A DNA stretch of 64,000 nt from Nageia nagi (lineage: Eukaryota; Pinophyta), in contig JBITNC010000001.1 of assembly GCA_050084985.1 (NCBI GenBank), forward strand, positions 139,624,001 through 139,688,000, given 5' to 3'. Under the pieces are notes generated by a model. It saw nothing but the letters and a program-made list of their open reading frames with translations. It was not told where the DNA came from and ran no database searches. The position numbers and the translations under genes are program-made. Numbering within the stretch: the first letter of the stretch is position 1; every line of letters begins with the position of its first letter. Positions 23,389 through 35,920 of this stretch are shown one piece after another.

Positions 23389-25277
23389 AGAGAGGGTAAT
23401 GATATTAGAGGAACACTCTCTAGATAAAAAAATTCAAGAATAGAAGGTGGAAGCGATGGAGCTATTGAAGGAATATATTTCATATGTATATTGTATGTCA
23501 TTTTTGTTGTATTAAGTTCTTTGATGATGTTAGCAAGTGAATTGTAGAGCAGTGATGGTGGAGAAAAATATGAAGGGTAAGGAATTGATAGAAATACATA
23601 AATGGACATGAAAATGGGAATTATTGTGCACAATGAGGATTCAACATTCTTGCATAATCAAGAGAATTCTTCACCATCAAGTTTCTCTTTCTATAGTGAT
23701 TAGTCCCAAATATGGAGTTAGTAATACCCACCACCATAATTAATGGGCATTCTTGTAATTATTTCTTCAAATATAGAATTTATTTGAAAGCTTGCTATAC
23801 CTATGGGAGAATAATTCAAATGCTTTTCATCATTATTTAAACATATCATATGGAGATGTGGATGAGATAAGAGCATGTTTTTATATATGGAATATTTTTA
23901 AATTCATCCAACCTAAGAATAATTTTTTTTATTAACCACTTTCCTTCTACATATTTAGTACCCTAAGTTCCAAACTCTTTGCTCATTGATCTACTTCATT
24001 CACTACTTCTTGTAATTTCTTACATTATATTATTTTCCTTTCATTGAATATAAAACTAAGGTGAAGCTTTTAGATCCAAATAAATTGTAAAGAATAAATT
24101 AATGATATAAGAAATATAAGGGATTTATAGGTTTTCTTAGAATACCCATAAGTTTTACCCTTATCTCAAGGGGTTACAATCCCACTTGATAACTACCTTT
24201 AATGTATACCTTGCATCCTAGAAAAAACTTAACTCTTCAAGACTAATGGATTGGTATGTCATCCTATAGCTAAGTTCATCATTTGAATATGATTTATCAC
24301 TCATTAAAAAATAGTACAAAAATCACCATTATGTGATTGTTATTGTAAGGGTTTCATGGGGGAAGATTGTAATAAAATGAAATGATAATGTTATGAACTT
24401 TGTTTATCATTGCAAATATTACTTTTACTATAAGAAAATAGTTTCCTAACATTGCATTGAAAAAATTCAATGTAATGGTACTATATATGTTATTATGGAA
24501 AACACTTATGGGTTCCTATAGTATGCCATGTGATACTACTTCAATGCCTCTGTATACTTCATAGATGGTTGGGATAATTTCAAACATGAATAGTTCATTC
24601 AACTTGGAGACATTATAATGTTGAGAAGCCTTACATATTCATATTTTATTATTAAAAAATATGAACCAAGTGGAAATGAAAAAATTATTAAAAATATGAA
24701 TATTTTAAAAGAAAATTCACCCTTAAATGTCATGGTCTAACGATGTGGTTTCATAAATAAGCCAACCATTCAAAAAGAAGGAGAAGAAATAGTTGTCCAT
24801 GATTACATATAGAATGCTACTTTATCATTACCGATGTCAATAATACTAAACATGAATTATAATTACAATTAAGAGCATTCATATTATACATATTGCAATG
24901 AAATTCAAACAAACAAAGCCTCTAAAATAAATTAAATATTTATGACTTACAACTCTTCAATATCAATTGATGTGTCATTTTTCAAATTCATTTCCAAATT
25001 CACATATTTGGTGAGTAAATGCATAGGTTTAATTTTAATATTAATTTGAAATTGTATTTTAAATCTAAAGGGTTATTAATGATTTTAGTTTTCAAGAGAT
25101 TTCTTCACACTCTACAAATAAGATCAGATCATCAAGGGGTTGTAGGCACTTGTAGTTATAGAGATTCCAAGTGGTGGTTTATGAGATGTTATGTTATAAT
25201 TGAGAATGGTTTGGATTATAGAAAGCTTCCTAAATGGAGTCTAATTTCAAATGTATATTTTATGTAAACTTTAAATA
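23389..25277. other. Unassigned interval; first part repeated at 25.3 kb
   Basis: 23400-23760 is similar in order to 25324-25610 (phrases around AATGGGAATTATT, ATTCAACATTCTTGCATAATC, and AATACCCACCACCATAATTAAT), each copy directly following a telomere-like tract. 25080-25210 (TTTTCAAGAGATTTCTTC, GATCAAGG, ATGTTATGTT) resembles 25610-25690. The rest shows no gene or RNA. Open stretches of 87 and 82 codons (23633-23370 minus, 25019-25267 plus) lack recognisable similarity. Confidence 0.45.
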
Positions 25278-25322
25278 TTAAACCTTAAATACTAAACCCT
25301 AAACCTTAAATCCTAAACCTTA
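25278..25322 (+). repeat. Interstitial telomere-like repeat tract 2
   Basis: About 45 bases of degenerate AAACCCT units (TTAAACCTTAAATACT, AAACCCTAAACCTTAAAT, CCTAAACCT). It has the same orientation as tract 1 about 2 kb upstream, and is followed by sequence similar to that following tract 1. Confidence 0.65.
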
Positions 25323-26590
25323 CACATATAATGTGTGTAATTGGCATTATATTCAATTTTGTCAAAATGCTAGCTAGCAGATTATAGAACGATGATGGTG
25401 GAGTGAATTCTTGCATACATGGGAATGAAATGGGCATAAGCATATAGGTATTTTCAAAAAAGGAATTAATTATTACATAAAATTTAAATTCAACATTCCT
25501 ACATAATTGATAGAATTCTTCATAATAAAAATCCTCTTTCTAAAGAGGTAGGTCCAAGATATTGAGTCACAATAATACCTATCACCATTAATAGTTTGCA
25601 TAGGTGATTTTGGTTTGCAAGAGATTTCTTCGATGATTTGAAAAGAAGATCAAATCATTAGGAGATATTATGTTGTATTGTTTTGATAATTCTACATATT
25701 TGAAATATGGTTAGGAAGACTTTGTAACCTATCATTCAATACAAGTTTAATATATTATTTTCTTAAAACATGTATTTTGGATATTCATTTTCTTCTTAAA
25801 ATCTTTGAAAGTAGTGGAAAATAAAAACAATGAGATGTAGCCTACCCATTCACTCATGTAGTGAAGATGCCCACAATGAAATTAAAGTAGAAATAATTTT
25901 TTTACTTGATTTAATTTTTTGGGTTTGCATGTATTTAGATGATTTTGAAGGCCCCAAGCCATTTGAAAAAAATGAACTCCAATAGATAACATAAGATAGG
26001 GAAGTCTATATTTGGTCATTCAGCTCAACTTGTACTATGGCTCTTACTTCATATCACAATTAACATCTTAGAAAAATATATTTGATATGATTCTTCTTTA
26101 TAATATTCTCTTTATTTATCTATATTGAATTGCAATATGTTTCCAATTCCTTCATTTAGATATGGTTTCTTCATAAAAGGAAAAAAGTATCATTAGTGTA
26201 TTAAAGAAGAAAATTGTATGTTGCGGTTGCAATATAGCTATTCACTTCATCATTTAATCTTTTCCTTAAAAATAAATTGCATAGATAATATAATTGGTTG
26301 TCCTATAATCATTCAAATAATTATATATACAAAATAAAATATTAACCAAGATACATAGATTGTGCATGTAGGATACCTTCTCCTTCCATGCCTTTGATGC
26401 TTGTCATGAAGAATAACAATGCAAGCATTATGAATGGTTGGAAGTATTTTATTATTGAAAATCAACTTAAGATTTAAAAATTGATATCAGATTCAAAATT
26501 CTAGAGTTTACATTGATATCACAAGGCTATATAATTCTCTTAACACCATCACATAACACACTCCCTATGCTAGGGGAATGACACTCATAT
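25323..26590. other. Unassigned interval left of element T3
   Basis: 25324-25690 is the second copy of the sequence after tract 1. From 25700 to 26590 I see no gene, RNA or clear repeat. The last five bases before 26596 (CAATC) are the target-site duplication of T3. Confidence 0.45.
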
Positions 26591-26595
26591 CAATC

Positions 26596-27314
26596 TATTA
26601 TAAATAAAATAATATTTATTTGGATTATTTATATAATAATTAAATTATCTAATTAACTATGAAATAATAAAAAATCAATGACAAGAAATATTGTAATGAC
26701 CTAATTGACCTTGACCTATCAAATTTGGATTTACAAAAGATACAAACCTATACTTCACCTATGAAAATGAATAAAGGTGATATCTAATTGAATGATAATG
26801 AACAATGAGATTCTTTGAAATATTGAGCCATTAATTTGACCTCAACCTAGTGGTAATTCTTGAAACCCAATGACATCATCCAGTTATCATTCCAAAATAC
26901 CTCACCCTTTCACTTGATATTATCATCCCACCTTTGATGCATCGAATCTTTCTCATGAAGGGATGAAAGCTCATAGAAATTTGAAGCTCAAATTATAACA
27001 AAATCTAAAGATGATAGGTGTTCTTAAAAAATATATATCAATATTGATACAAATATATGACCATTTATCAAGGATTTAGGATTATATCATGTCATGTCAT
27101 ATCTTTGATCACACATAAGCCCTCCACCTTTATAGGTAATAGGTCTAGTGCTAAGGCTTCTCCTTAGGCTTATTATGATTTTGAGCTTACTTGTTGTCGC
27201 AAAACATAAAGGTAACTAAGAATGTACATGTAAATGAGTATATATTAAATAAATTATTTCAAATACCTAAAAGGGTATTTTAATTAAACTAAAATTCCTT
27301 TTTAGGTTTTAATA
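26596..27314 (-). repeat. 3' LTR of T3
   Basis: About 719 bp, similar along its length to 54031-54753 (shared phrases include AATGACCTAATTGA, GGTGATATCTAATTGAA, CCCTCCACCTTTATAGG, TTTTGAGCT). In element orientation it starts TATTAAAACC (a decayed TG) at 27314 and ends ...TTATAATA at 26596. A polypurine tract precedes it, and CAATC follows. Confidence 0.8.
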
Positions 27315-27328
27315 GATTCCCCACTCTG
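27315..27328 (-). other. Polypurine tract of T3
   Basis: On the minus strand CAGAGTGGGGAATC abuts the first base of the 3' LTR, where plus-strand DNA priming would take place. The position and purine richness support both the element orientation and the LTR boundary. Confidence 0.65.
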
Positions 27329-28155
27329 AATATGTTTTGATGCTTTTGGGATAAAACATAATCAAAGCATAAACTCAAAGTGTAACAAGAAAAGTAAGAA
27401 AGTACTCCCTAAAAAATTATCTCACAATGAAAACTTTGGATGGCCCATTTTTTTCCTATATTATGCCCCCTTTTTGACTTAGTTGTTACATGATGGACCT
27501 CTCATAATATGAGCAATCCAAGTAAAAGAAATAATTACCTCAAAAGATCTTATAAAAGAAATATTTTTGTGTAATATATCTCATTTATGAATATTAAATA
27601 TCATGATATGGAAAGTATAATAAGAAAAGAAAACCTATCCTTGGTGACTTACTAATCAAGATGAAAAAGGTTATAATATTTAGATTGATCATCTTGGTTT
27701 CTCAAGCCACCATGTTTCCATGGATTTTGATATGAATGGCCCTTTCACCAAATTATAAGATTGAACCTTCATTACAAAGGTATCAAAAGATAATGGTAAC
27801 CAACTTGGTTTTGCAAATCACCATATTTCCATGGATTTACTGATAAGAGTGCACCTTGCTTACAAAGGAGCCAAATGATATCAACAAAGATATGAAAGTA
27901 AAATACAATATTAATATCTTTTGATAACCATTATTGATAAATATTTTTTTATGAAATAAAATGAAAGTAAATGAATAAAATACATTTTTTATCAATTTAT
28001 AATGATTAGGAATAAATGATCAATTTTTGAATATTTTGGACCAATCTAATCAAGGGGTATTAATACAAACATAATGATGTCGCTAGATTATTACTTTGTT
28101 TTTATAAAATTTTCATTTGAAAAGATGAAGAAATAAACATTTTTTTAAAAATTAT
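27329..28155 (-). other. 3' untranslated tail of T3
   Basis: Non-coding stretch between the integrase stop and the polypurine tract. It includes a phrase repeated about 110 bases apart (TTTCCATGGATTT with ACCA/TCACCATAT context near 27713 and 27825). No ORF, no inserted TIR element (which copy B carries at the start of this region). Confidence 0.5.
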
Positions 28156-28760
28156 TAGACATAAAACATTTTTAGATGCATAACATTAATTGGATTATGT
28201 TCTTTACTTTCTATTATAGATAAATTATATGTACCTTTTTTATAATTTATATGATGATATAAGGACCTATTTAGTTAGGTTTGAACTTATCTTTCTTTTT
28301 ATTTTCCATAGCTTTAGTGTTGGCAAGGTCTTCTTTTAAGATTACATTACCAAATTTGAACTCTTTAGGCTTGATCTTTTTCCTATAAGCTTTTTGGATT
28401 CTAGAATGGTAGACATGAAGATATTCTAGAGCATTAACTTATTTTTTTATCTAGGACCTCTATTTGGGCTAATCTAACCTTCCTTCTATCCTCATTTGGA
28501 ATGAGATCATCTAGTGACACACAAGAGATGGGATCCTTGGTATTGTATATGTTAAACCCTTGCTTCATAATGAGTTGAGAATCACTAAATATTTTGATCC
28601 TTTTCACTTTAAGAAGTATTATAGCCTTTATACCAAAAACTAGAGCCCTATATTCTACCATGTTATTAGTGTAATACAAAATTAAATAATAAGAAATAAG
28701 AAGAACATCACCATGAGGGATGGTGAGAATAATTCATGCCCCTGATCCATGAGTGTAACT
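28156..28760 (-). pseudogene. T3 second RNase H joined to the integrase C-terminus
   Basis: On the minus strand an open stretch (28679-28434) reads TNNMVEYRALVFGIKA and FSDSQLIMKQ (second RNase H), then GFNIYNTKDPIS and VSLDDLIPNED...LAQIEVLDK, which in complete elements is the segment just after the integrase core. After a frame change come ALEYLHVYHSRIQ and a C-terminus ending INVMHLKMFYV. The zinc finger and DDE core are missing. The open frame runs straight across the junction, so the fusion may have been present while the element was still moving. The junction is the same as in copy B. Confidence 0.8.
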
Positions 28761-29019
28761 AGAATCAATGAAGAATAGAGTCCAACATCATTTTTTATAA
28801 AGCTAACAAAAACTTATAGGCATTTGGGTTTAGGAATGGAGTGCCAATGCAAGAGTGCAATAGTAGTTCTAGGTTTAAGGTTGTTCTAGCCATCCACTTC
28901 ATATGGAAATTCTTCTTGCATTTTGTATACCTCATTTCATAGGTGATTTGTAATTAAATTTGTTATAGCTTATCCCTTTATCAAATTTTGAGTAATAAAG
29001 GAAAAATCAAATTCTTGAA

Positions 29020-29836
29020 GCAACATTACCCACTTTGCATCCCTTTTGAGTAGGAAGGATTTGGATATGACATATCTAAGAGGATCATCCTAAGATATGA
29101 TATAGGTTGTATTTCCAAGCATGTAATGTCTTAAGTTTTTGGTTGAGAAGACTATAACAAAACACATCTTTTAAATTTGAGTGTACCTTATCTCATAATC
29201 AAGTAAAATCTTATTGATATAGTAGATTGTTCTTTCCAAATTATTATATTCTTTTTAGCTAACATTGCCCCTAATGCACTTAATGTTGTTGATACATAAA
29301 GAAACAAACTCTTTTCCAAATTAGAAGGGGCTAAAATTGAAGCATTACCTAGGTAACTTTTGATGTTTTCCAAAGCCTTTTGACACTTTTTGTCCCAAAT
29401 AAATTTTTCACCTTTCTTCAACAAATGAGAAAATGAGAAGGTCATATCTACTAGCTGAGCACTGAATCTTCTATCTTCTTACACTTTTCCTTAAATACTT
29501 CTCAACTCTTTCAAGTTATTTAGAGGAGGGCTAAATGAAAATCAACAATAGCTAAAACTTTCTTAGGATTCACCTTTATGCATCTTATTTACACAATAGA
29601 TCCAATCAATTTACCTGATGAGACTACAAATGCACAGTTTAGAGGTTTCAATTTCAACTTGTAATCTCTCATTCTTTGGAAGTATTTCTCAAATAGAAAT
29701 ATGATCATCTTTTTTTGTCAATTTGGCTAGGATATCATCAACATATACCTCAACATTTTCATAGATCATATCATGGAACATACTTACCATAGCTCTATGA
29801 TAAGTTGCAGATGCACTTTTCAAACTAAAAGGCATG
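29020..29836 (-). pseudogene. T3 RT (second half) and first RNase H
   Basis: From 29836 on the minus strand: YHRAMVSMFHDMIYENVEVYVDDILAKL, read in parts, with the RT catalytic YVDD intact near 29735. Then NLKELRS, the FIWDKKCQKALENIKSYL segment, LYVSTTLSALGAMLAKK (RNase H), RYTQI and LRHYMLGNTTY. An 85-codon part (29445-29188) is open. The frame continues from 37651-38100 across the F insertion: the sequence GGCATGACTAC at 29831-29841 joins ctaacaaaatatgcc at 37651, matching GTGTGACTACCCAAAAAAC in copy B. Confidence 0.8.
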
Positions 29837-29841
29837 ACTAC

Positions 29842-30478
29842 TATAGATGCCTCAAAATGAACCTTTATGTATTTAATAAATCATTTTAATACCTTAACAA
29901 TGTATTATTTAAAAAGGGGATCAAAAATGTATAAAAGAGATGTAGACCATGTATTTGACCCTTATCAAATGTACAAGGGGTCAAAATATCAAAGTTATGC
30001 AAACTTGTATCATATATAAAGGTATCATTTGATGAACTATAGATGATGAGTGAATAATGGGCTAGTAATCATTTCAATCTAATACAAGAATTATCAATTA
30101 AATATCATTTGAAGGATTACAACTTTCTTTGTATATCTATATTGCACATCTATTATTCTGTAAGTTTGCATGTATGTTCATGATTTGATTATTCACTCAT
30201 CACTACATTCTTGTTCGCATTTGTAATTCCACTCATCTTATGACATCGATGGCATACCAATTCTAGGGCATCGATGGCATACTTATTCATGAATGTATGC
30301 TTTATCCTTTATGCATTGTTTGATTAGTAGAATGAATATAGAATCCAAGTAAATAATAATGTATTCCTATTACATGTTATTGCCATATTTCTTATATATG
30401 CATCAATATTTACAAAGTAGTCCTAATAGTGCATTAATCAACCTTATAAATAATTATATGCATTATTTTGGGTTTAAA
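29842..30478 (+). repeat. 5' LTR of F
   Basis: It begins TATAGATGCC (a decayed TGTGGATAGC as at 37001) and ends GGGTTTAAA (GGGTCTACA in the 3' copy). It contains a short internal repeat near 30245-30280 in which ATCGATGGCATAC occurs twice. No tRNA-complementary primer site could be named with confidence in the bases that follow (TTTTGGTGAACTC). Confidence 0.85.
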
Positions 30479-30759
30479 TTTTGGTGAACTCAAATTTTTA
30501 ATTTATCTTTCCCTATAGGAAAGATCATGCTAACCCTTCTTATCAAGATCAAGCTACCAACATCATATATCTCTATCTTTAGGATGCTAGTGATGTTAAG
30601 ATGGATTAGCTAATAGCCACACTTTAGGATTTAAACATGAATATTCTAGAATTATGATGGGAGATTGCTGCAAACAATAATCCACATTCTAGTTCAAATA
30701 ATCTAGGAAGTTCACCCAATACCTCCCCATCATCCAATCCTAATGATTATGATGGCATT

Positions 30760-31500
30760 TTTATTTCACCCTTGATGGACAACATCTATAATTTTCCCTT
30801 ACCACCCAATCACAGGACCCCTAAGTTTGAGATGTTTAGTGGAAAACAGGATCACAAGTAGCATCTCATTAGCTTCCAAGAGGAGTGCTTATTGAAACTA
30901 GTTTTAGATGAGAGGTTAATGGCTAAATTCTTCCCAAGGAGTTTGAAAGGTGATGCTACTCAGTGGTTTTACTCTTTGGCCAATAAGTCTATTGATTCCT
31001 TTAAAACTTTAGTTCAAACATTTTTGGGTCAATACAAGCATAATATTAAAGAATAAGGCAATATATCAGAATTATGTGCACTTCATCAAGGAAGAAATGA
31101 AACCATAGAGAAATATGTATTATGCTTCAAAAAGGTATGGCAAACTACTCTAGCTAAATACATGAATCTGATATTTGTGACATATTTTGTGAATCTATTA
31201 TTTTTATACTTCAGTAGTCAAAAAGGTGTGTGCTAACTTGCAAACAAGATGTCCCCACAATATTCCAAATCATGTCACCAACAAATAAGTATCCCACCTA
31301 TTCTTAAAGTTTATAGTATGAATGATCAATTAAAAAATGCACTAGCCAAGATTAGCTTGTATGATCTCATTCCTGCTTCTTGGGCTCATAAGGGTGTTTT
31401 ATATGCTTTATTCAAAAATAAAACTATTCCTACTAACATTTTAGTGGTTACATTTTCTAAGAATCTCTAAAACATTAGGGAAAGTGACACTATCTCCTTT
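30760..31500 (+). pseudogene. F gag
   Basis: It reads PKFEMFSGKQDHK, then LMAKFFPRSLKGDATQWFYSL, SIDSFKTLVQTFLGQY, and NETIEKYVLCFKKVW. This is the retrotransposon gag (capsid-like) signature of plant Ty3/gypsy elements, whose product packages element RNA. A 73-codon open segment lies at 31249-31470 (LYDLIPASWAHKGVLYALF). Several in-frame stops are present and no zinc knuckle is found. Residue order matches the gag of T3 (LMAKYFPTTF and FSLPAKSI). Confidence 0.75.
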
Positions 31501-31579
31501 TACAAATTTGAAATACTCAACCAATGACTACTAGATGAGTGTTTAGCCTTATATATCACACCTTTGGTAGATTAATAGG

Positions 31580-31925
31580 AATTCAAAAGGACCATGGTAG
31601 ATAATGGTTTAGTTTTGAATGTATGTTCTAACTACTTTTTGACTCAATTACAAGAAAAAGGTGTAACCATCCCCCATTATAAGAAGCTACTTTGAAAATT
31701 AGAGCCTATGATAGTTCTTCCAAGCAACCATAAGGCATAGCTACCATCATGATTACCATAGGAGTTAAAACTATTCCAACCAAGTTTTAGGTTGTTGATT
31801 CCAAGTTGTCTGATAACATGCTTTTAGGAAGACCTTGGATATATGATATGGAAGCTATCCCTTATACACTACATGATAGACTAAAATTTGAATTCTAAGG
31901 AGAAGTACACATAATTTATTTTATC
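31580..31925 (+). pseudogene. F aspartic protease region
   Basis: It reads MVDNGLVLNVCSNYFLTQLQ, then frame-shifted pieces ITIGVKTIPTKF and NMLLGRPWIYDMEAIP. In this family the active site is DSG/DTG at the position here reading DNG, and the LLGRPWIHD phrase is the conserved C-terminal part. The catalytic triad is damaged and frames are broken. Further on, 32030-32950 is a decayed linker between protease and RT with no recognised domain. Confidence 0.7.
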
Positions 31926-32949
31926 TTAAACAATGCTATTAACTTTAAGAAGATGGCCTTGGTTCTAAGGCTTTTCAAAATAGAACCCTTATATGATCCC
32001 ACAATGGGGGTAAATACATATAAGCAAGTGTAAATCATGGAAATAACAAAATAGATGATGCAAACTTATTTATAGTTGTTAAAGACTTAGGATGGACTCG
32101 AATATTGGTTTTTTCAAGCTACTAATGGTATGTTGTTCTACATACAAGGAACCAACATCATATGAATGGTAATGTTATTGGCCCTTCTAGCTCTAATCAA
32201 TCTAACATAAGGAACCAATCTTTTGTAGATGATCTTCTTGCATCTTTTGAGTAAGGTAACATATTTTCTTCTACTTTTGTTCAAAAGTATATGATTAATA
32301 ATTGCAAGTACAAGGGAGGGGATTTAGGCAAAATTGAGCAAGGTATGTTTGATTTTTATATTTATCCTAAAACATAACTTACTAAGATAGGTCTAGGTAG
32401 TGATGGAAAAGTCAAACAAAAATGGGGTCCCATACAATTTGTTAAAATATCTAGTATGATATAATTATTTGATGAAATTGATGAAGATATCTAGCTTGAT
32501 CATAGCTTGCCTCTTACCTTTGATTATTTTAGTATTGATTATGATTTTCTTGAGTACTTGGTGACACATTTAGAATTTCCTAAGTCTAATGAAACATATT
32601 ATGTCTCTTATATGCTTTAGGAGTATGCTTATTTTGGCCAAGAGGTAAATTTTCATGATGTTTTATAGGTTCAACCCTTATAAGAAGATAATATTGTTGA
32701 TCCTACTATGAAGGATTTACCATCATTATTATAACAAAAGAAGGATCTCACCTTACCACAAGAACAATTGTTAAACATTAATATTGGCACTATATATAAA
32801 GAGAGATTACTTCAAATTGGAGCAGCCCTAGCCTCTTTTGAGCAAGAAAGGTACAAATATAAATTCATTACACATTCTAAAAAATTTCACTTGGTCTTAT
32901 GATGATATGCCTAGATTATATACTTCATTTTTCATTCATAATTTGCCAT

Positions 32950-34230
32950 TAAAAGCAAATGCCAAGCCTATTTAAAAAAAGCCTACAAAAATGCATCCTT
33001 CCAAGGCCTTGTTAGTAAAAAAAGAGATTAAAAAATACTTACAAGTAGGATTCTTATATTCTATTGATTATTCTAATTGGATGTCCAATATTATTCCTAT
33101 TACTAAACCAATTGGTGAAATACAGGTATGTACCAATTTTTGTGATATCAACAATGCTTGTCCTAAATATGATTTTCCATTACCCAATATTGATATGATT
33201 ATTGATAGCATAGCTTGACATGACATCATGTCATTTATGGATGGTTTTTTTGGTTACAATCAAATTTTAAATAATCCTATTGATTGACATAAAATAGCTT
33301 TCATAACTAATTGAGGTAATTTTTGTTGGAAGGTTATGCCTTTTGGACTAAAAAATGCAAGGGCTACATATCAAAGAGCCATGGTCACTATATTCCATAA
33401 ACACATTCACAAAATAGTTGAGGTATATGTTTATGACATCCTTTTCAAATAAAAGTAAGTTAAATACCATCTCTAAGCCCTTGAAGAGGTATTCAACATT
33501 TTGCAAAGGTATAAATTAAGACTCAAATGTTCAAAGTGTGCATTTGGAGTTACTTTCAAAACATTGTTAGCATTCATGGTTTCAAATAGAGGAATTGAGG
33601 TAGATCTTAAGAAAGTAAAAGTCATTATTGATATTCCTCCTCCTTGAAACTTGAAATAACTTATAAGCCTTCAAGTAAAGATAGAAATAGTTAGGAGGTT
33701 CATCTCACAGCTAGGGGATAAGTGTAGACCATTCACTCACTTACTTAAGAAAGATGTCAAGTTTATACAGGATGCAAATTTTCACAAAGCATTTGAAGAT
33801 ATCAAGAAATATTTTCTCAATCCCCCTATCCTTGTTCCCATGGATTTTTCCTAACCTTCTTACTTATATATTTTAGCATCCTTGTATGCAATAGGAACCA
33901 TGTTATGTCAAAAACTAAAGATAACAAGGAGAGGGCCATCTATTATCTAAGTAAGGCATTGATTGATTATGAGATAAGGTACACTCCCATGGAGAAGATT
34001 TTCTTTGCTATGGTATTTACTACTAAAAAATTAAGGCATTACTTGTTATATTGCACCACATATGTTATTATTCATGGTGATCCTTTAAAATATGTTGTGG
34101 CTAAACAACACTTATTAGGTAGATTTGCAAAGTGGCTAATGTTATTGCAGGAATTTGATATTAATGTGGTGAAGAAAAAATCCATTAAAGGATAGGTAAT
34201 TACAAATCTGATAGCATATTTCCCTCAATA
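32950..34230 (+). pseudogene. F reverse transcriptase and first RNase H
   Basis: RT reads KMHPSKALLVKKEIKKYLQVG, then TNFCDINNACPK, DFPLPNIDMIID, MSFMDGFFGYNQI, VMPFGLKNARATYQRAMV, and VEVYVYDIL, where YVDD is expected (one catalytic Asp lost to Tyr). RNase H follows from about 33770 (FHKAFEDIKKYF), with an open part 33905-34195 (KDNKERAIYYLSKALIDYE, KLRHYLLYCTTYVI, RFAKWLMLLQEFD). Stops at W/Q/R-type codons are common. It would have copied element RNA to DNA; it is inactive now. Confidence 0.85.
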
Positions 34231-34369
34231 AGGTGAAGAGGTGGTCCATGAAGAATTTTTTGATATTTTTTAGGAGGATCCACAATGCCAACAACTTGAT
34301 GACTTATCAATAGGGTGTCATCAACATGACTTTAAGGATATCTTCATCCCTTATGATTATATTTTTCTT

Positions 34370-34866
34370 TTGGAAGATGATCTTGTAGTTTGGACCTTGT
34401 ATTTTGATGGTTCTAAATGCATTCAATTAGCAAGGCAAGGTATTATTTTGGTTTCTCTTACTAATCAAGCAATCCCTATTGGATACAAATTGGATTTCAA
34501 ATGCACTAATAATATGGCTAAGTACAAGGGTTTAATATTGGGATTGAAGGTAGCTTTCAAATTGAAAATCATAGACATAGAAATTTATGGGGATTCATAG
34601 CTTGTGGTCAACCAAGTGAAGGTTAGTTATGATAAAAAAAAATATGAAAAACTAAATTCTTATAGGGTGGTTGTGATTGAGTTGTTAGAAAGCCTTGATA
34701 GATATACTACTACTACCATTTCTAGGACTAATAACAAATATGTAGATACTATGGCAAGTGTAGCATCTTTGGTACCAATTGAGCTTGAAGATGAGGAGAC
34801 CATTCTCACTATCCATAAGTTAAGTTCTCCATCTTACACAACTCATGTTTGTTTTATTTTATCATG
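34370..34866 (+). pseudogene. F second (archaeal-type) RNase H
   Basis: Open from 34370 to one TAG at 34598, then open again to 34864 in the following stretch: LYFDGSKCIQLARQG (the first acidic site as DGS), NNMAKYKGLILGLKVA (glutamate of the usual NNxAEYxAL replaced by Lys), IYGDS (Asp kept), then SRTNNKYVDTMAS. This extra RNase H between the first RNase H and integrase is the diagnostic domain of the Tat lineage. The Glu-to-Lys change and the stop make it non-functional. Confidence 0.8.
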
Positions 34867-34879
34867 AATTATTGCTAAT

Positions 34880-35745
34880 GATGATGCTTTTCAAGATTTA
34901 TACTTTGATATCTATTGCTTCTTAGAAGGCCAAAGCATTCCTTCTAGATATACTAATAATGATAGATTAAGATTGAGAAGGAATGCTCTAAAATATGTTA
35001 TTATTGGTGATTTTTTGTATAGAAAATCTTTTGATGTTGCCTTGTTTGAGATGTTTAACACAAGATGAGATAGCTACTACTCTAGAGTAAGCTCATGATG
35101 GATTATGTGATGGTCATTTTCATACCAAAGCTCATTATAAAAAGATCTTAAGGATAGGGTACTATTGGTCCACTATGGAATAATATTGTCAAACTCATGT
35201 GAAAGTATGTGTGCAATGCCAAAAGCATGCAAACTTAGAAAAACAACCTACTCAAGAACTCAATTCTATTATTTCTCCATGGTCCTTTACTACTTGGGGC
35301 ATAGATTTGATTGCTATGATTAATCCTCATTATAGATAAGGACACAAATTTATCATCACAACTATAGAATATACTAACAAGTGGGAAGAAGCCATCGCCA
35401 TGAAGTTAGTTGTACAACAAAAGATTATTTCATTCCTTACATAATACATCATCACTAGATTTGGTGTACCATAAAGGTTGATCATGGCTAATGATCCAAA
35501 TTTCAAGGACAAGGATATGCAAGCATTTTGTAAAGGTTTCATATGACATAAACCTTTTCTTTAGTTTACTACCCTTAAGCTAATGGTCAATATGAAGTAA
35601 TAATATAAGACACTTAAGAGGGATGGAATTGAACCCATATGTTGTTGTTGATGAAATAGGATCAAGAGCATACATGTTATCAACTTTCAATGGTAAGGAG
35701 GAACCAAAAACCTTCAATTCCATCCATCTCAATAATTTTTACACT
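34880..35745 (+). pseudogene. F integrase, decayed
   Basis: Zinc-finger region about 35090-35240 (AHDGLCDGHFHTKAHYKK in another frame, YYWSTME, CVQCQKHAN), core about 35280-35590 (TTWGIDLIAMI with the first Asp; ITRFGVP; MANDPNFKD, the second Asp kept in a damaged context; ANGQYEV where the catalytic Glu segment should be). An internal deletion joins this to the C-terminal end at 35638-35745 (GSRAYMLSTFNGKEEP; FNSIHLNNFYT, then stop). Several frameshifts. It is not functional. Confidence 0.8.
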
Positions 35746-35920
35746 TGAATAGCATAGCTCTATGCCCTTGTAGAACAACTCATATCAAACATAGGGGCAC
35801 AACTTCTTTTTATTTTTTGTACAGATCCAAGCAAGACATGATACTAATGGCATGCTTGACTATTAGTACAATGTTGAAGGTATACAAAAAATAAAAAAAA
35901 CTTAACAATCTAATGTCTTC

